The translations under genes were made by a program, and so were the position numbers. Below the pieces are notes generated by a model, which saw only the letters and a program-made list of their open reading frames with translations, had not been told where the DNA came from and ran no database searches. DNA of 20,039 bases from Cladosporium sp. IMV 00045 (lineage: Eukaryota > Ascomycota > Dothideomycetes > Cladosporiales > Cladosporiaceae): contig MSJI02000169.1 in the NCBI GenBank assembly GCA_001931905.2, positions 1 through 20,039 of the forward strand. The letters are read 5' to 3'. Positions 1 through 9,925 of this stretch are shown here, piece after piece. Positions within the stretch are counted from its first letter, which is position 1. Each line of letters starts with the position of its first letter.

Positions 1-424
1 GCATGGCGGAACCAGCGACAAAAATCCAGAAGAGACAGAAAGCGACGGCGGCGAAATCGCGTCCAATCTTGCCGAAAAGGAGCATACCCATATCAGGAAT
101 GCCGTAGACTTGAGGGTGGTTCAACTTGAATTGACCGACCACGTACGATGACCAGGTGGTGATACCGCCGATGACCAGCAGCATGATGATACCAGGAATC
201 ATGCCCAATGTGTCGAAGGCTTCGGGGATTGAAAGCACACCAAGGCCGACCTCGGTCTTCATCATCAAAACACTGGCACCCAACCAACCGACGCTTCGGT
301 AGTCTGGTCCGCCTTCTTCGGGGGCGCCGAAGACAGCGTCGGTGACTTCGCCATCTGTGCGAGATGGGACTCCGACGAGTTCCTCGTCGTAGTTCTGAAT
401 CTTCTTAGGATCTTCTGAAGACAT
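1..424 (-). CDS. AAAP-family amino acid transporter, N-terminal part (cut by window edge)
   Basis: Read on the minus strand from ATG at 424-422, the frame stays open for 141 codons and runs off the window at base 1, so only the N-terminal third or so is present. About 40 hydrophilic cytosolic residues (start MSSEDPKKIQNYDEELVGVP) lead into YRSVGWLGASVLMMKTEVGLG, then GVLSIPEAF, a hydrophobic helix (IPGIIMLLVIGGITTWSSYVVGQ in outline), and a second one after FGKIGRDF. The pattern 'TxVGLGVLxIPxAF' followed by Gly-rich helices is typical of fungal Aa_trans/AAAP permeases (Neurospora Mtr-like neutral amino acid transporters), which move amino acids by proton symport across plasma or vacuolar membranes. 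No intron is needed in this part. The leader (about 430-520) is strongly pyrimidine-rich on the coding strand, as fungal transcription start regions often are. Substrate cannot be told from this fragment. Confidence 0.88.
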   Translation of the reverse strand, partial: MSSEDPKKIQNYDEELVGVPSRTDGEVTDAVFGAPEEGGPDYRSVGWLGASVLMMKTEVGLGVLSIPEAFDTLGMIPGIIMLLVIGGITTWSSYVVGQFKLNHPQVYGIPDMGMLLFGKIGRDFAAVAFCLFWIFVAGSAM

Positions 425-2608
425 GGCGATTGAATGTGAGGGTGTGCGATGGAAGGAGGAAGAGGGAGAGGAGAGAGAGGAGGCCGAAGCGATTGAGGCC
501 GAGGAGGAGAGAGGGAAGTTGTGATGTTCTTGTCGTTTGTGTATGGAGAGTTGAGTGAGTGAGGGAAACCTTCTGGAGGGACGATCAGGGACGAAGCAGA
601 TATACATACGCCTCGCCTCTGACCCTCTGAGGGAGTCGAATAGGTGCCCGCGGCACTTACCAACAACCATGCTCTCGTCCCTCGACGACACCACGGCCTT
701 ACAGCGGCTGTCCTCAATCCCCAGAGGCCAGAGCGCTTAGTAGAAGGCATATTGTCACGCTAGTATTTGGCTCGAGATAGGGTATACACCGGTGCTCCAC
801 ATTCTGAAGGCCCGCGTGAAGCCGTGCACGTCCAGAACGGATGCATATCTCTTCGTGGCGTTACAGGTGCTGATAGTCGTCGCGGTTCATCAGATTGCGC
901 CTTCTGTGAGGCGCTTCTGATCAAGGATTTCGGATGGAGGATTCTCTCCTTGGCCGATATGATAAGCTTTTCGATACCTGGTCGTACGCTTGTAACTTCC
1001 CACTTGAGGTTAGATCAGAGATTTTCTTTGATCTCTTCCAAACATCAGTTCTTCCGACTTTTGAGAGAACACACAACAGTCGAGCCACACAAGGGCCCGG
1101 CCGCACTGGGAGGAAGAGGGTCCCAATTGCTGCTCCCCAGACCGAATCGTGGAGAATCCAAGACGATTTACGTAAAAAGGTCAGCGACGTCGGCAACTAG
1201 ACTGCACTGGAAGGACTGTGCTCTGGGTTCTGTACGGCGGGTCCGAGTGCTCAGACAAAATGATGCCAGAGCCAGAGATAACGTTTCACGCGAATGGAGG
1301 GCTGGATCCTTCACGTTGTAAATCGGTACGGTTCTGTACGGATGTTGCTGATAAACAGGAGCGACACGAAGCAGAAGCATACGTAGCTACTAAGATTCAC
1401 AGACAAGACTTTGAGCCGACGAACCAGGACCGTCGCGTGGCTAGGCGAACGTTCGCGGCATCGCAGATCTTCGCCTCGCTTCGGACGCTTCTCTCGTTTC
1501 GAAGCTCTGCCGTGTCTTCTTGGGGCTCTGCGGTAGAGCGGTAACGGCGTTGGCGTTTTTCTCTGCTGCGCCTCCCCTGTTCTTGGCCTATTTCAACATG
1601 ATGAATCTATGACCGGCGCAATTATGTACAGCAGCTTGGTAGGCCTTCGAGCAGACACACGGGACATCTCATCCCCTGTCCCCTCAAAGGATCTCCTGCG
1701 TTTTGCCTACTCCAACCTGGCCTCGCTGGCGCATGGTCCGTCGCAATGTTGTCCGTACGGACTGCCTAATGCGTCTGATACTGTGGGTCGTCCACGCGCA
1801 CACGCTGGCATTCATTATTCTTTACGTTATGGTTTCGGACTCCAGGTCGTCGCCCCCATGGGCAGCTAGTCAGTCTCCATCGGATTGAGTGTGCCTACAT
1901 GGTTCCGTCGACCTTCTACGGTGCCCCTCTGCGCATGGCACGTGATGTTTGCATCTCTGCGCAGCCTGGCATGCCCAAACGACAAACGATATGCAATCTC
2001 ATCTACGATTCATTGACATACAGTCTAAGTTTTCCAGACAGGCCGGGTACCGGCGGCATTGTTTTGTGGCTTCAGCCTTCATGCAGGTCCTGACAAAGGT
2101 ACCCAGGTACCCTGCGCAAATGTGAGACGTCACCTTCATGTTTTTCGATCAACGATGAGAGCCATGCATTGCAACGGTAAACCTTGACCCCGGAACTACC
2201 CCACGGGACAAATCGTATTTCGTGCATTACCCTATGGATGTTTGCATACCTGACTTCCCGGTGGCGTGCCTCGCCTGGTTTTGATCATGTGAAATGTGAC
2301 GGCTCAATGCCGGGTGCAGTCCACTTGCATGCTCTGACATCCCGAGAGGCAGCCATTGTGGCTGTAGCAACTTCTCGTCAACACATGTCAATGAGGCCAG
2401 CGACGGCTCATCGATTCATACAGCTTGCTTGCTTCCTCGCGGCCCATCCTACGTGAGTCGCGCCTGGCTGGGATGCTCTCAGGGTGCCAACAAACGCCAT
2501 GCTCGCATCTTGTGCCTCGCAGGTCGCCTTTTCTCCCACATTCGTTCGTGACCAGGATGATTGATCTGCGGCAGATGGTGCCTTGATGGCCTTGCCAGTA
2601 CGAGTGAA
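425..2608. other. Gene-poor intergenic stretch (~2.2 kb)
   Basis: No convincing gene. Bases 430-520 hold the CT-rich leader and probable promoter of the transporter. Open frames of 60-184 codons exist (for example 767-1321 +) but overlap each other on both strands, show no recognisable domain and have arginine/serine-rich translations expected of random GC-rich DNA. I found no tRNA-like TTCRA arm plus acceptor stem. GGTACC occurs at 2045 and twice close together at 2099-2113. A non-coding transcript cannot be excluded from sequence alone. Confidence 0.6.
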
Positions 2609-4598
2609 CTATGCAGCTTCGTCCCCCAGATCAGAGATCGGTTGCTCAGAGGCGTCTTCAAGCTCATCTCCATCCTCATCATCCTCGCTCGGACCTTGCT
2701 CTCCATCTCCATCAGCCATCACCAAGCCGGCATCACCAGGAGCATCATTGTCAGAATCCTGCTCCTCAGCCGCTTGACGCTGCTTCTTCAGCTCGCGTTT
2801 CTTTTCCTTCGCCTTCTCATGCGCCGCTGCATCATACCACTGACTCTTAACATGGTCCCGATGCTGAATATAATCATACGCAGCATAAGCATACGAGCGG
2901 TCTATCGTGCCGTCGAACGCATGCCCTGTCTCGACAACGTTCTCAGGCAGAGCAGTGAGCTGGAAAACATCTATGCAGTCACGCACGAGGTCGAGGCACT
3001 GCATGTAGCCCGGGAGGTTGTTCGCCACAGTCGTGAAGCCGGGGAGGACTTCAGCTTGGGCGTTGGTGTAGAGGTCGAGGACGTCTTGAGCTAGTATTGC
3101 CGATGACTGTTAGACTTGTCTTACCAAGATGGGGGACACGGCAGGGAAGGAGGTTCTTCGTGTAGTGCTCCTTAATCCAGTCCTCGAATACAGGATCGTG
3201 ACGAACCCGTTTCTCGAAAGTAAGGAAGCAGATGAAAATGTGCAGTGGAGGCTGACATTCCGGTTCCTGCGTCCCCTCAGGGATCTTACAGAAATTCAAC
3301 GTCACCTTCCGAACCGTCTCCAGCAACTCGACCGTCATCGGAAAGATCCGCGAGCACCGATCGTAAGAATATATCGGCTCAAGCAACCCTCCCAGCGTCC
3401 TTGAAGCAGGAGGAGGAGGCGGGTATCCAAGCTTGCGCAGAACGACCTGCAAAGTATACAGACCCGAGCGCTTGTGATTTTCCGGTGCATCGAAGTGAGG
3501 AAAAATCTCATAGAGCCCATCATCGATCAAATCGCCAATCCTCGCCTGCCTGAGAGCTGGGTCGTCATAGAAAACCACGCCGTGCGAAAGGAACTCCTGC
3601 GTGAACTTGCGCGGATGCAATTTGATCTTCTCGCACTCGCCCCAGCCGTTCCATTTCGGGACCTCGAAAGCGGTGTAAGCGTCCAGAGCATTGTAGAAGG
3701 AAGCTGGCTGGCCGTGCGAGTCTCTCGCTCTGCGGCGATCGAGGAATTGGATCGTGACGTCTCCCTGCTTCTCGTGATGGCGGCGGAGGGCGTGGACGAC
3801 GAGGAAGAGCGGGTCTTTGCTGTAGGAGAGGAATTCGTCGCCTTTCAGGTCCCGCCATGCTAGGTGGTGGCCGAGCATGTAGATGAGTTCGCCCTGCGAG
3901 AGGTCGGTCATGTGGTCGTGTGAGGTGTATGTGTTTCGGGTGTCGGCTCATGGGAGGCCGACGTCGTGAGCTGTTAGGCCGTTGGTCTTTCTGTGATACT
4001 GCCCGAACGCCCATCCTCTCGTCGTGGAGACGGTGCGTCCTAAGTAGTTGGGACCGACGGTTTTTGCATGCTCCAGGCCCGAGATTTGTTCGTTCGTTGG
4101 TTTGTCCTTTGACAGAGTTTTGAGATTGGTGGTGTATTTAGAGCATTCCTCATTGGGGCCCTGTGACTCCTCTGATTGATCGTCTGGGCTGCCGTGAGCA
4201 CTTTCCAGCAGCTTGCGCTTTTGGTGTTTGCGCTTCTTGTGTTTGCGCTTCTGGCGTTTGCGCTTCTGATGTGATTTCTGCTTCTTGATATTCTTGTTCA
4301 GAGCATCCTGAACCAAATTCCGCAGCTTCCTCTTTTTGGGCTTGCCGCCGGCACGATACAACTTCAGCTGTCCACGAGTATATTTTATATCTTTCTCCGT
4401 CTGACGGCTCAATGGACGTGGGCCTTCCGCCGCTTTTGAGACCTTGGTGGCTTCCTCGATGTCGTCCACCGCCTTGCGTTTCTTGTCATTCGTTTCCTGT
4501 GGCCTTGGAGGTGGTGATGCATAGGCTAAAGCCAGGAAGGAATCATCACTCAGCTCGTCGCTCGAGCACACAGCGATTGGAACATCGTCCGAAGCCAT
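2609..4598 (-). CDS. Uncharacterised fungal protein with basic repeat, conserved core and acidic tail; interrupted by in-frame TGA
   Basis: ATG at 4598-4596 (MASDDVPIAVCSSDELSDDS) opens a frame that continues in the same phase to a donor near 3124. The one break is a TGA at 3950-3948, after ...AHDVGLP. A small intron (3091-3124, or 3085-3124 with the next acceptor; CTAAC branch inside) joins ...CRVPHL to ...DVLDLYTNAQAEVLPGF and the last exon, ending in TAG at 2611-2609. Total about 650 codons. Visible parts: KPKKRKLRN and a KRK repeat (nuclear-localisation-like, residues about 105-135); a core after MTDLSQGELIYMLGHHLAW with FLSYSKDPLFLVVHALRRHH, DRRRAR and HPRKFTQEFLSHGVVFYDD; a charged EKAKEKKRELKKQRQAAEEQ coiled-coil-like segment; then a D/E-rich C-terminus. 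The core faintly recalls fungal domains with an 'FxSxS...LFxxxHAxxR' pattern (DUF7587-like is a guess). Function unknown. A predictor might instead call two genes: 4598-3948 and one starting at ATG 3911. Confidence 0.6.
4212..4271 (-). repeat. Coding minisatellite, 4 x 15 bp, encoding a Lys/Arg-rich run
   Basis: Four consecutive 15-bp units on the plus strand (4212-4226, 4227-4241, 4242-4256, 4257-4271), each a variant of TTTGCGCTTCTKGTG. Read on the minus strand each unit gives five residues of the type (H/R)-(Q/K)-K-R-K. The unit length is a multiple of three, so copy changes would keep the frame. It likely strengthens a nuclear-localisation or nucleic-acid-binding basic patch. Confidence 0.85.
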
Positions 4599-4639
4599 TG
4601 TGGATTGATCGATAGCTGCGTCAATGGGTATGTCGATCG

Positions 4640-5215
4640 GGTTGGGTGGAATGGAGGAAAGGGTTGGTTGATGTGAGGTGTGAATGTACACAGCGGTAGC
4701 TGTAGTATCGCTCGTGTACTAAGGAAAGAGATTGTTGTAGATGGCGAGTCCTGTGGCAGAGGAAAGGGTCCTTTATACCCAGAGAGATGTTCCATCACAT
4801 GTAAGTGTTGCCGTTCATCTTCACTCGCACCGTCGAAATGAGCGCCGGGCATCGTCATTAAAGTGAGGGTTTTATGACCGGTGAAATGAGCTGAATAATA
4901 GCACCTGGATGCTCAATTAAACCGCGTGGAATGTGAATGTCAAGTGAAGAGGTTGGTTGATGAATCGTGAATGTATATAGCTGTAGCTGTAAGATTGTTC
5001 GTCTGTCGTGTGGATAGTTTGTTTTAGAGGGCGAGTACTGTGGCAGAAGAAAGAGTCCCTTATACACAGAGAGATGTTCCATCACATGGAAGCGTAGCAG
5101 ACCTGTTTCTCTCACTTGAGTTGCCCAAGTGAGCGAAGAACATGATCACTAGTAAAATAGTAGCGACCGGTGAGACGAGTCGAGAAGCATCTGCATGAGG
5201 CATCATACCTTCTTC
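4640..5215. repeat. Diverged tandem duplication (~289 bp period) of the promoter region
   Basis: Several blocks occur twice in the same order at offsets of 287-289 bases: GGTTGGTTGATG (4662 and 4951), GTGAATGTAYAYAGCKGTAGCTGTA just after it, GGCGAGT..CTGTGGCAGA.GAAAG, then GAGATGTTCCATCACATG (4784 and 5071), and GACCGGTGA (4876 and 5165). By eye the two copies are roughly 70% alike, so this is an old event. Each copy carries a TATA-like element on the minus strand. The duplication sits directly upstream of the gene starting at 4598 and does not include its coding start. Confidence 0.8.
4771..4779 (-). promoter_or_regulatory. TATA-like element, proximal promoter copy
   Basis: The minus strand reads GGGTATAAAGGACCC here, about 175 bases upstream of the ATG at 4598. 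The diverged duplicate has GTGTATAAGGG at about 5059-5067. A start site some 30-40 bases downstream is plausible; this is inferred from motif and position only. Confidence 0.4.
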
Positions 5216-5501
5216 GCCATGTGTATTAAGTGAAAGAAGGGACGGCATCGCTGTGGCGAATACGAGCCCAAAAACTGTCACGAGGTGAAGATGAGAAGGC
5301 GAATCCAGCGGCACTACCCTCAACTGAGGACATGAGGCTTCGAATGATCACCGCGGGAAGAAACGACAAGATCAGAACATTGTTCATTATACTAACTATC
5401 TGCCGTCAGCAAAAATGCTCCAGGATGCTTTGGCAATCTGCAAAGAAATTCATAATCCCCATAACAAGCTCAAAAGTCATTACAATCCCCTATCACCCAT
5501 C
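5216..5501. other. Intergenic stretch, nothing recognised
   Basis: Between the duplicated promoter block and the 3' end of the dehydrogenase gene. Contains short overlapping frames without domains. The part next to 5501 should hold the 3' untranslated region of the minus-strand dehydrogenase. Confidence 0.6.
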
Positions 5502-6406
5502 CTAGCGAGCAAGGTTCGTCGGCGCCGCAGCAGCAGGGCCCTCAGGAGTGACATAAGCCTTGGTCATACCGCCATCGACGACGAAGTCGCTACCGTTGAC
5601 GAAGCTAGCCTCATCGCTCGCCAAAAACAGCACAGCCTGAGCCTGCTCGATAGCCTCACCAAAGCGGCCGGTGGGGAAGTGGACGGTGCGCCTCTCGCGC
5701 TTGGCCTGGTCGTCGCCGAGCCAGTCCTGCAGCAGCGGGGTGTTGAGGGGCGCGGGGCAGAGGGCGTTGAAGCGGAAGCCCTCGCGGGCGTGCACGATGG
5801 CCAGCTCGCGCGTCATGGCGAGCACGGCGCCCTTGGAAGCCGTGTAGGCGAGCTGGGGGGTGGCGGCGCCGACGAGCGCGACCACGGACGCCGTGTTGAT
5901 GACGCTGCCTTTGGTCTTCTTGTGCTTGCGGAGGGAGAGGACGGCGTGCTTGCTGCCGAACCACACGCCCTTGACGTTGATGTTTTGCGTCATGTCCCAG
6001 ATCTTCTCGGGGGTGTCGACGGCGTCTGGGATTGGGGTTAGTATACGAGGAGATGATTTGGAGGATTGGAAGTCAGTGGCAATGACAACTCACCAGCATC
6101 GTCGGCGTGCATGATACCGGCGTTGTTGAACATGATGTCAACGCCACCCCACTCATCGGCGCTGTCGACAAGAGCCTTGATGTCGTCTTCCTTGCTGACA
6201 TCGCACTTTGCGGTCTTGACCTTGCCGACATGCTGGGGGACGACCTCCTTAGCCTTCGCCAGGGCCTTCTCGAGCGCGGGCTCAGAAATGTCGGCCAGAA
6301 CGACGGAAGCGCCCTCGCGGAGGAAGAGGATGGTGGTCTCGAGGCCAATGCCACCGGCAGCACCGGTGACGATGGCGTTCTTGTTTTCCAGGCGGAGTCC
6401 AGGCAT
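5502..6406 (-). CDS. Classical short-chain dehydrogenase/reductase (SDR), FabG-like
   Basis: Two exons, 6406-6094 and 6025-5502, joined across a 68-nt intron (6026-6093; donor GTGAGT, branch TACTAAC, acceptor CCCAG) in phase 1. Product 278 aa, the usual length for a classical SDR. Rossmann fold at the N-terminus with cofactor motif TGAAGGIG (14-21), acidic Asp39 at the end of the second strand (LADIS), Asp69 in CDV, structural NNAG (94-97), and catalytic Asn121 (NINVKG), Ser151, Tyr165 and Lys169 (YTASK). Asp39 suggests NAD(H) rather than NADP(H). Such proteins oxidise or reduce secondary alcohols and ketones; the substrate cannot be told here. No transmembrane helix is seen, so a soluble cytosolic tetramer is the family expectation. 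It is transcribed divergently from the glutamine-synthetase-like gene, 1.1 kb away. The frame is undamaged. Confidence 0.93.
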
Positions 6407-7500
6407 GTTTGTGAAGTTGTGGTTTTAGGGTTGATGGATGAGAATTCGGGGGAGATATGCGGTGTGAAGATGGTGATAAGCCAAGAGGAAGACCCTGCGA
6501 CGGCTTGCGAGATGGATTATATGGTCAAGTGAGGACAGTGGAGGAGTTGTCGTTTCGTGACAGCTTTACTTTATCCCAATCGCACAGTCAGACAAGGCTG
6601 TGAGGTCGTTTCGCTATCGGTGGTCTATCTGCCCCGCCAAATGCTTCGAAGGTTCTCGTGGGGTCCGACGTCAATAAATTGGAGCTGCAGCGACTTTGTT
6701 ACCTAACAACCCAATGGCTCCGGTACATCTACGGCACGAGAGATTGCGAAGATTCGAATGATCACGAGACTCCAATGGTATCAGATAGAGTAAAGGGGCG
6801 CATCAATCTGATCCTATCAAGGCCATCAGAGATGAACGATATGGGTCGGTCGATGGCATTGAAGGATGATCCGAAATCGCAAGCAAGGAGCGGCCTATCG
6901 CCCTAGTCGCCGGTACCGTCTACAACTTCCAATTTCGTCATTTGAATCGCCGACGGAGGATGGCGTCGTCTGGGGATGGGTCGACCAGTCGTGCATTTAT
7001 CGCGTACAGGGGTTGAGATCGTCGTCTCCAGTAAGGGAGAGATTGGTGTGCGATAGATCTACGCAAGGAACAATGCAACGAATGCTAAGCTTTTGCCGTC
7101 CTCGCATGGCCATGGGGTCGTTAAAGCGGCATGGTGAATCCTCATGATAGAGTAGGTTGTGTGATAGATTGAGGAGGTGTGATGATTAGAACAGATGGTT
7201 TGACGCCCAAGATGTCGTTGATGTGATCGTGATGTGACTCTATCGAGGATCCCTCATTAGCGTATGGAGCAGATTGCGGGCTGCGACACCTAGGTCATCA
7301 AAGGCCGCGCCCAACTACGTAACGTAAACCAACAAACCATCAGACTGCGCGCTTGTTTGCTGAACAAATCGACCGACCTACTTCTGGCCTCTTTTCCTTT
7401 CCCTTCACTCCGCCAGCCTTCGTTCTCGCGGACACTGTCGTTACTTTTTCCCCTCTATACACCAATACACAACACACCATCCGAGATAAGACAAGACAAG
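6407..7500. promoter_or_regulatory. Divergent intergenic region between SDR and GS-like genes
   Basis: About 1.1 kb with no gene. It must carry both promoters. The last 130 bases before 7501 are pyrimidine-rich on the plus strand (CTTTTCCTTTCCC..., TACTTTTTCCCC) and end in a purine/adenine-rich AAGACAAGATGG context, the usual layout of a fungal transcription start and Kozak region. An in-frame upstream ATG at 7357 lies in this leader; translation from it would add 48 residues of low-complexity sequence, so 7501 is the better start. Confidence 0.6.
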
Positions 7501-9187
7501 ATGGCAATCGACGACGACCTCTCCAAGCTTACACACGCCGACCTCCCGGAGCTGCTCAAGGATGACAACAGCGTCAAGGTCGGCGGGACAGACATTGACG
7601 GCCAGATCCGCGGCAAACTCATGTCGAAGAAGAAATTCCTCTCAATCTCAAAATCGGGCTTTGGATTCTGCAGCGTCATCTTCGGCTGGGACATGCACGA
7701 CCAGACGTATTTCAAGGAATTGAAGATCAGCAACAAGGAGAATGGATACCGCGACATCGTCGCAGAAGTCGACCTCAGCTCCTACAGGCGCATACCGTGG
7801 GAGAACAACATCCCCTTCTTCATGTGCAGCTTCCGCGAGCCCGAAGGCGGCTCCCTCAGCGCATGTCCTAGAAGTCTGCTTGAGAGATCCGTCGCGAAGA
7901 TCGAAAAGGCCGGATACGGCGCTCTCGCAGGAGGTAAGTCGTATTGGAATTGCTCTCATCATTCTGACACGCCCCGGCAAGGCCAGATCAACCCTCCCAC
8001 GAGCCGCGAATCCCCCAGTGTGCCGATTCAACATCACGCTGACCAGGCTGCCTACTAACCACAGCCGAATACGAATTCTACCAATTCCGCGCTCCCTCAG
8101 CGACAAACGAGCCCTCCAACGAGCGCAATTCCTCCGCCACCGCGACATACCTGCGCAACAACCCCGTGGACAGCCTCCCCTCGCTCGAAGAAGGCATGTT
8201 CGGCTACTCGCTGACCCGCCCCATCCACAACCAAGACTGGTACTACAGCGTGTTCGACGCGTGCGCCAAATTCCGCTGCGACATCGAAGGCTGGCACACG
8301 GAGTCCGGGCCGGGCGTGTACGAGGCCGCGCTGGAGTACGGGGAGATCAGGCAGATGGCCGACCGCGCGGCCCTGTTCAAATTGGCCGTCAAGAACATCA
8401 GCAGCAAGTACGGCATCACGCCATGCTTCATGGCCAAACCCCGCCAGGGCCTGCCGGGCAACAGCGGGCACATGCACGTCTCCCTCGTGGACCAAATCCG
8501 GAACGAACCTCTTCGCGCGCGACTCGCCCGACCCCAACCCGCCTTACCCGGACGTCGAGCACCTCAGCGACCTGGGCAGGCATTTCCTCGCAGGCCTCCT
8601 GGAAGGTCTGCCGGACATCATGCCCATCGTCGCGCCGACGGTGAACAGCTACAAACGCCTGGTCGAAAATTTCTGGGCACCTGTGACAGTGTCCTGGGGC
8701 CTGGAGCACCGCGCCGCATCGATCCGTCTGATCGCCCCGCCCACCTGCCCGCCCAAGGGCACGCGCTTCGAAATCCGCGTGCCAGGCGCAGACACAAACG
8801 CCTACCTCGTGCTCGCAGCGATCCTGGCGCTCGGCTGGCGGGGTGTGGAAAAGAAGCTGGCGCTGCCCATTGGGCCTCTGGCGCGGGGCCAGGATGTGGG
8901 CGGCGAGGACGACAAGGGCGAGAGGCTGGCGAAGAATCTGAAAGATGCGACAGCGCGGTTTGCGAGGAAGGAGAGCATTGCCAGGGAAGTGTTTGGGGAT
9001 GATTTCGTGGAGCATTTCGCGGGCACGAGGGAGCATGAGGTCAGGCTTTGGGATGAGGCGGTTACTGATTGGTGAGTTTTATCGCATCGCGAGAGAGCAC
9101 GAGATGATGCCACCACCTTTGAGTTCTGGAAAATTTGCTAACCTGAGATCGCACAGGGAGGTGAAGAGGTACATCGAAACGGTATAA
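7501..9187 (+). CDS. Glutamine synthetase-like (GS-I type) protein, with one-base frameshift
   Basis: Exons 7501-7933, 8065-9071 and 9157-9187, with introns of 131 nt (GTAAGT, TACTAAC branch, CACAG) and 85 nt (GTGAGT, GCTAAC, CACAG). Once a single surplus base near 8492-8493 is ignored, the product is 489 aa. N-terminal beta-grasp part (to about residue 105: DIVAEVDLSSYRRIPW) and catalytic part: AEYEFYQF (145-152, metal-ligand Glu), ESGPGVYEAAL (Glu224, Glu231), NSGHMHVSL (277-285, metal/glutamate-binding His), VENFWAPVTVSWGLEHR and FEIRVPGADTNAYL. This matches prokaryote-type GS-I-like proteins that fungi keep beside the normal eukaryotic GS-II; relatives ligate ammonia or amines to glutamate or play developmental roles (FluG C-terminus). 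There is no amidohydrolase domain, so it is not full FluG. After the shift at GTGGAC-C-AAATCC the reading resumes as KSGTNLFARDSPDPNPPYPD one frame over. As written, the protein would end without half of its active site. Confidence 0.85.
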
Positions 9188-9925
9188 GGTGAGGAGACGC
9201 TGGTGTGATTGTCTTTGCTCTCGCAAGATATGGCGGGTCTTTCTTCCTCTGCATGTATGCGAGCGTGATGGTTCTAAAGTCAAGAGTCAAGAAGGGTCGT
9301 AGCTTCAGTAGCAAGAGTTTCGCGATGCAAATAATGAATGACAACGCATGATTCTACGCGTAAGCTTGGGCAAAGATGGGCGCTCTTGGTCTGGCATGTG
9401 CTGATAGAGGCGAACACGTAGGAGCTTGCTGCTTCGTCATTGATGAGACGTAGCGCACGATTGGCTGCAGAATGTCCTTTTCGCAAGTCAGGGTTACGAA
9501 AACTGGTTCTCCGTGGTTCCGGGGTGGCAAGTAAAGTTGCCTTCAAGTGTCATCGCCGCAGGTAGTTGTACGCATGACAAGCAAATCACACGTTCTAAAG
9601 CCAGGGAAGTGTATGTTCCAAAAGAATGTGAGTATAGCAAGTTCTACCGTTTGCTTGACGTGCCAGGGCATCTGGGGACGAGCGTCACGTCCTTGTCGCA
9701 TTCCGAATCTCTGCATCCGTGGAACCGGCTGGAAAAGATGGCTTGGGTATCGTTGATCCATTTTGCGCTCTAAAAGTGCTCTCCCCTCGAAAGCTCAGCC
9801 CCCCCTTCCTCTCACGGACGATCCAGATATCGTACAGATTATGTACACGCCCCTCTCCCGCATGCCGTCTTGCGCCTCGCTTCATGATTTGGCCTTCCTT
9901 TCGACTTTCCCATGCCGGCATACCC
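9188..9925. other. Convergent intergenic region, nothing recognised
   Basis: About 740 bases between the 3' ends of the GS-like gene (+) and NDUFA2 (-). Frames of 60-90 codons occur on both strands but overlap and show no domain. Expected to hold two 3' untranslated regions. Confidence 0.6.

Noticed and set aside
767..1321. 184-codon plus-strand frame in the left gene-free stretch
   Set aside because: Translation is Arg/Ser-rich without domain, overlapped by equally long frames on the other strand, and lacks a CT-rich leader; looks like chance openness.
3948..3950. Selenocysteine or programmed readthrough at the TGA
   Set aside because: Ascomycetes are not known to use selenocysteine, and the following GCC is not the known CTA readthrough context; kept only as a remote option.
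3949..4001. Intron of 53 nt (GTATCA ... CTAAC ... TGAG) that would remove the in-frame TGA
   Set aside because: Splice signals are attractive but 53 is not a multiple of three, so the following conserved frame would be lost.
4550..5115. Two minus-strand frames sharing HVMEHLS.YKG and SPS, resembling paralogous peptides
   Set aside because: Their similarity follows from the promoter duplication; there is no sign of coding constraint such as changes limited to third positions.
5415..6041. 208-codon plus-strand frame rich in Gly/Ala/Val
   Set aside because: It is the antisense shadow of the SDR gene, whose motifs are unmistakable on the minus strand.
8097..9036. Long minus-strand frames (146 and 202 codons)
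   Set aside because: Shadows opposite the GS-like coding exon.
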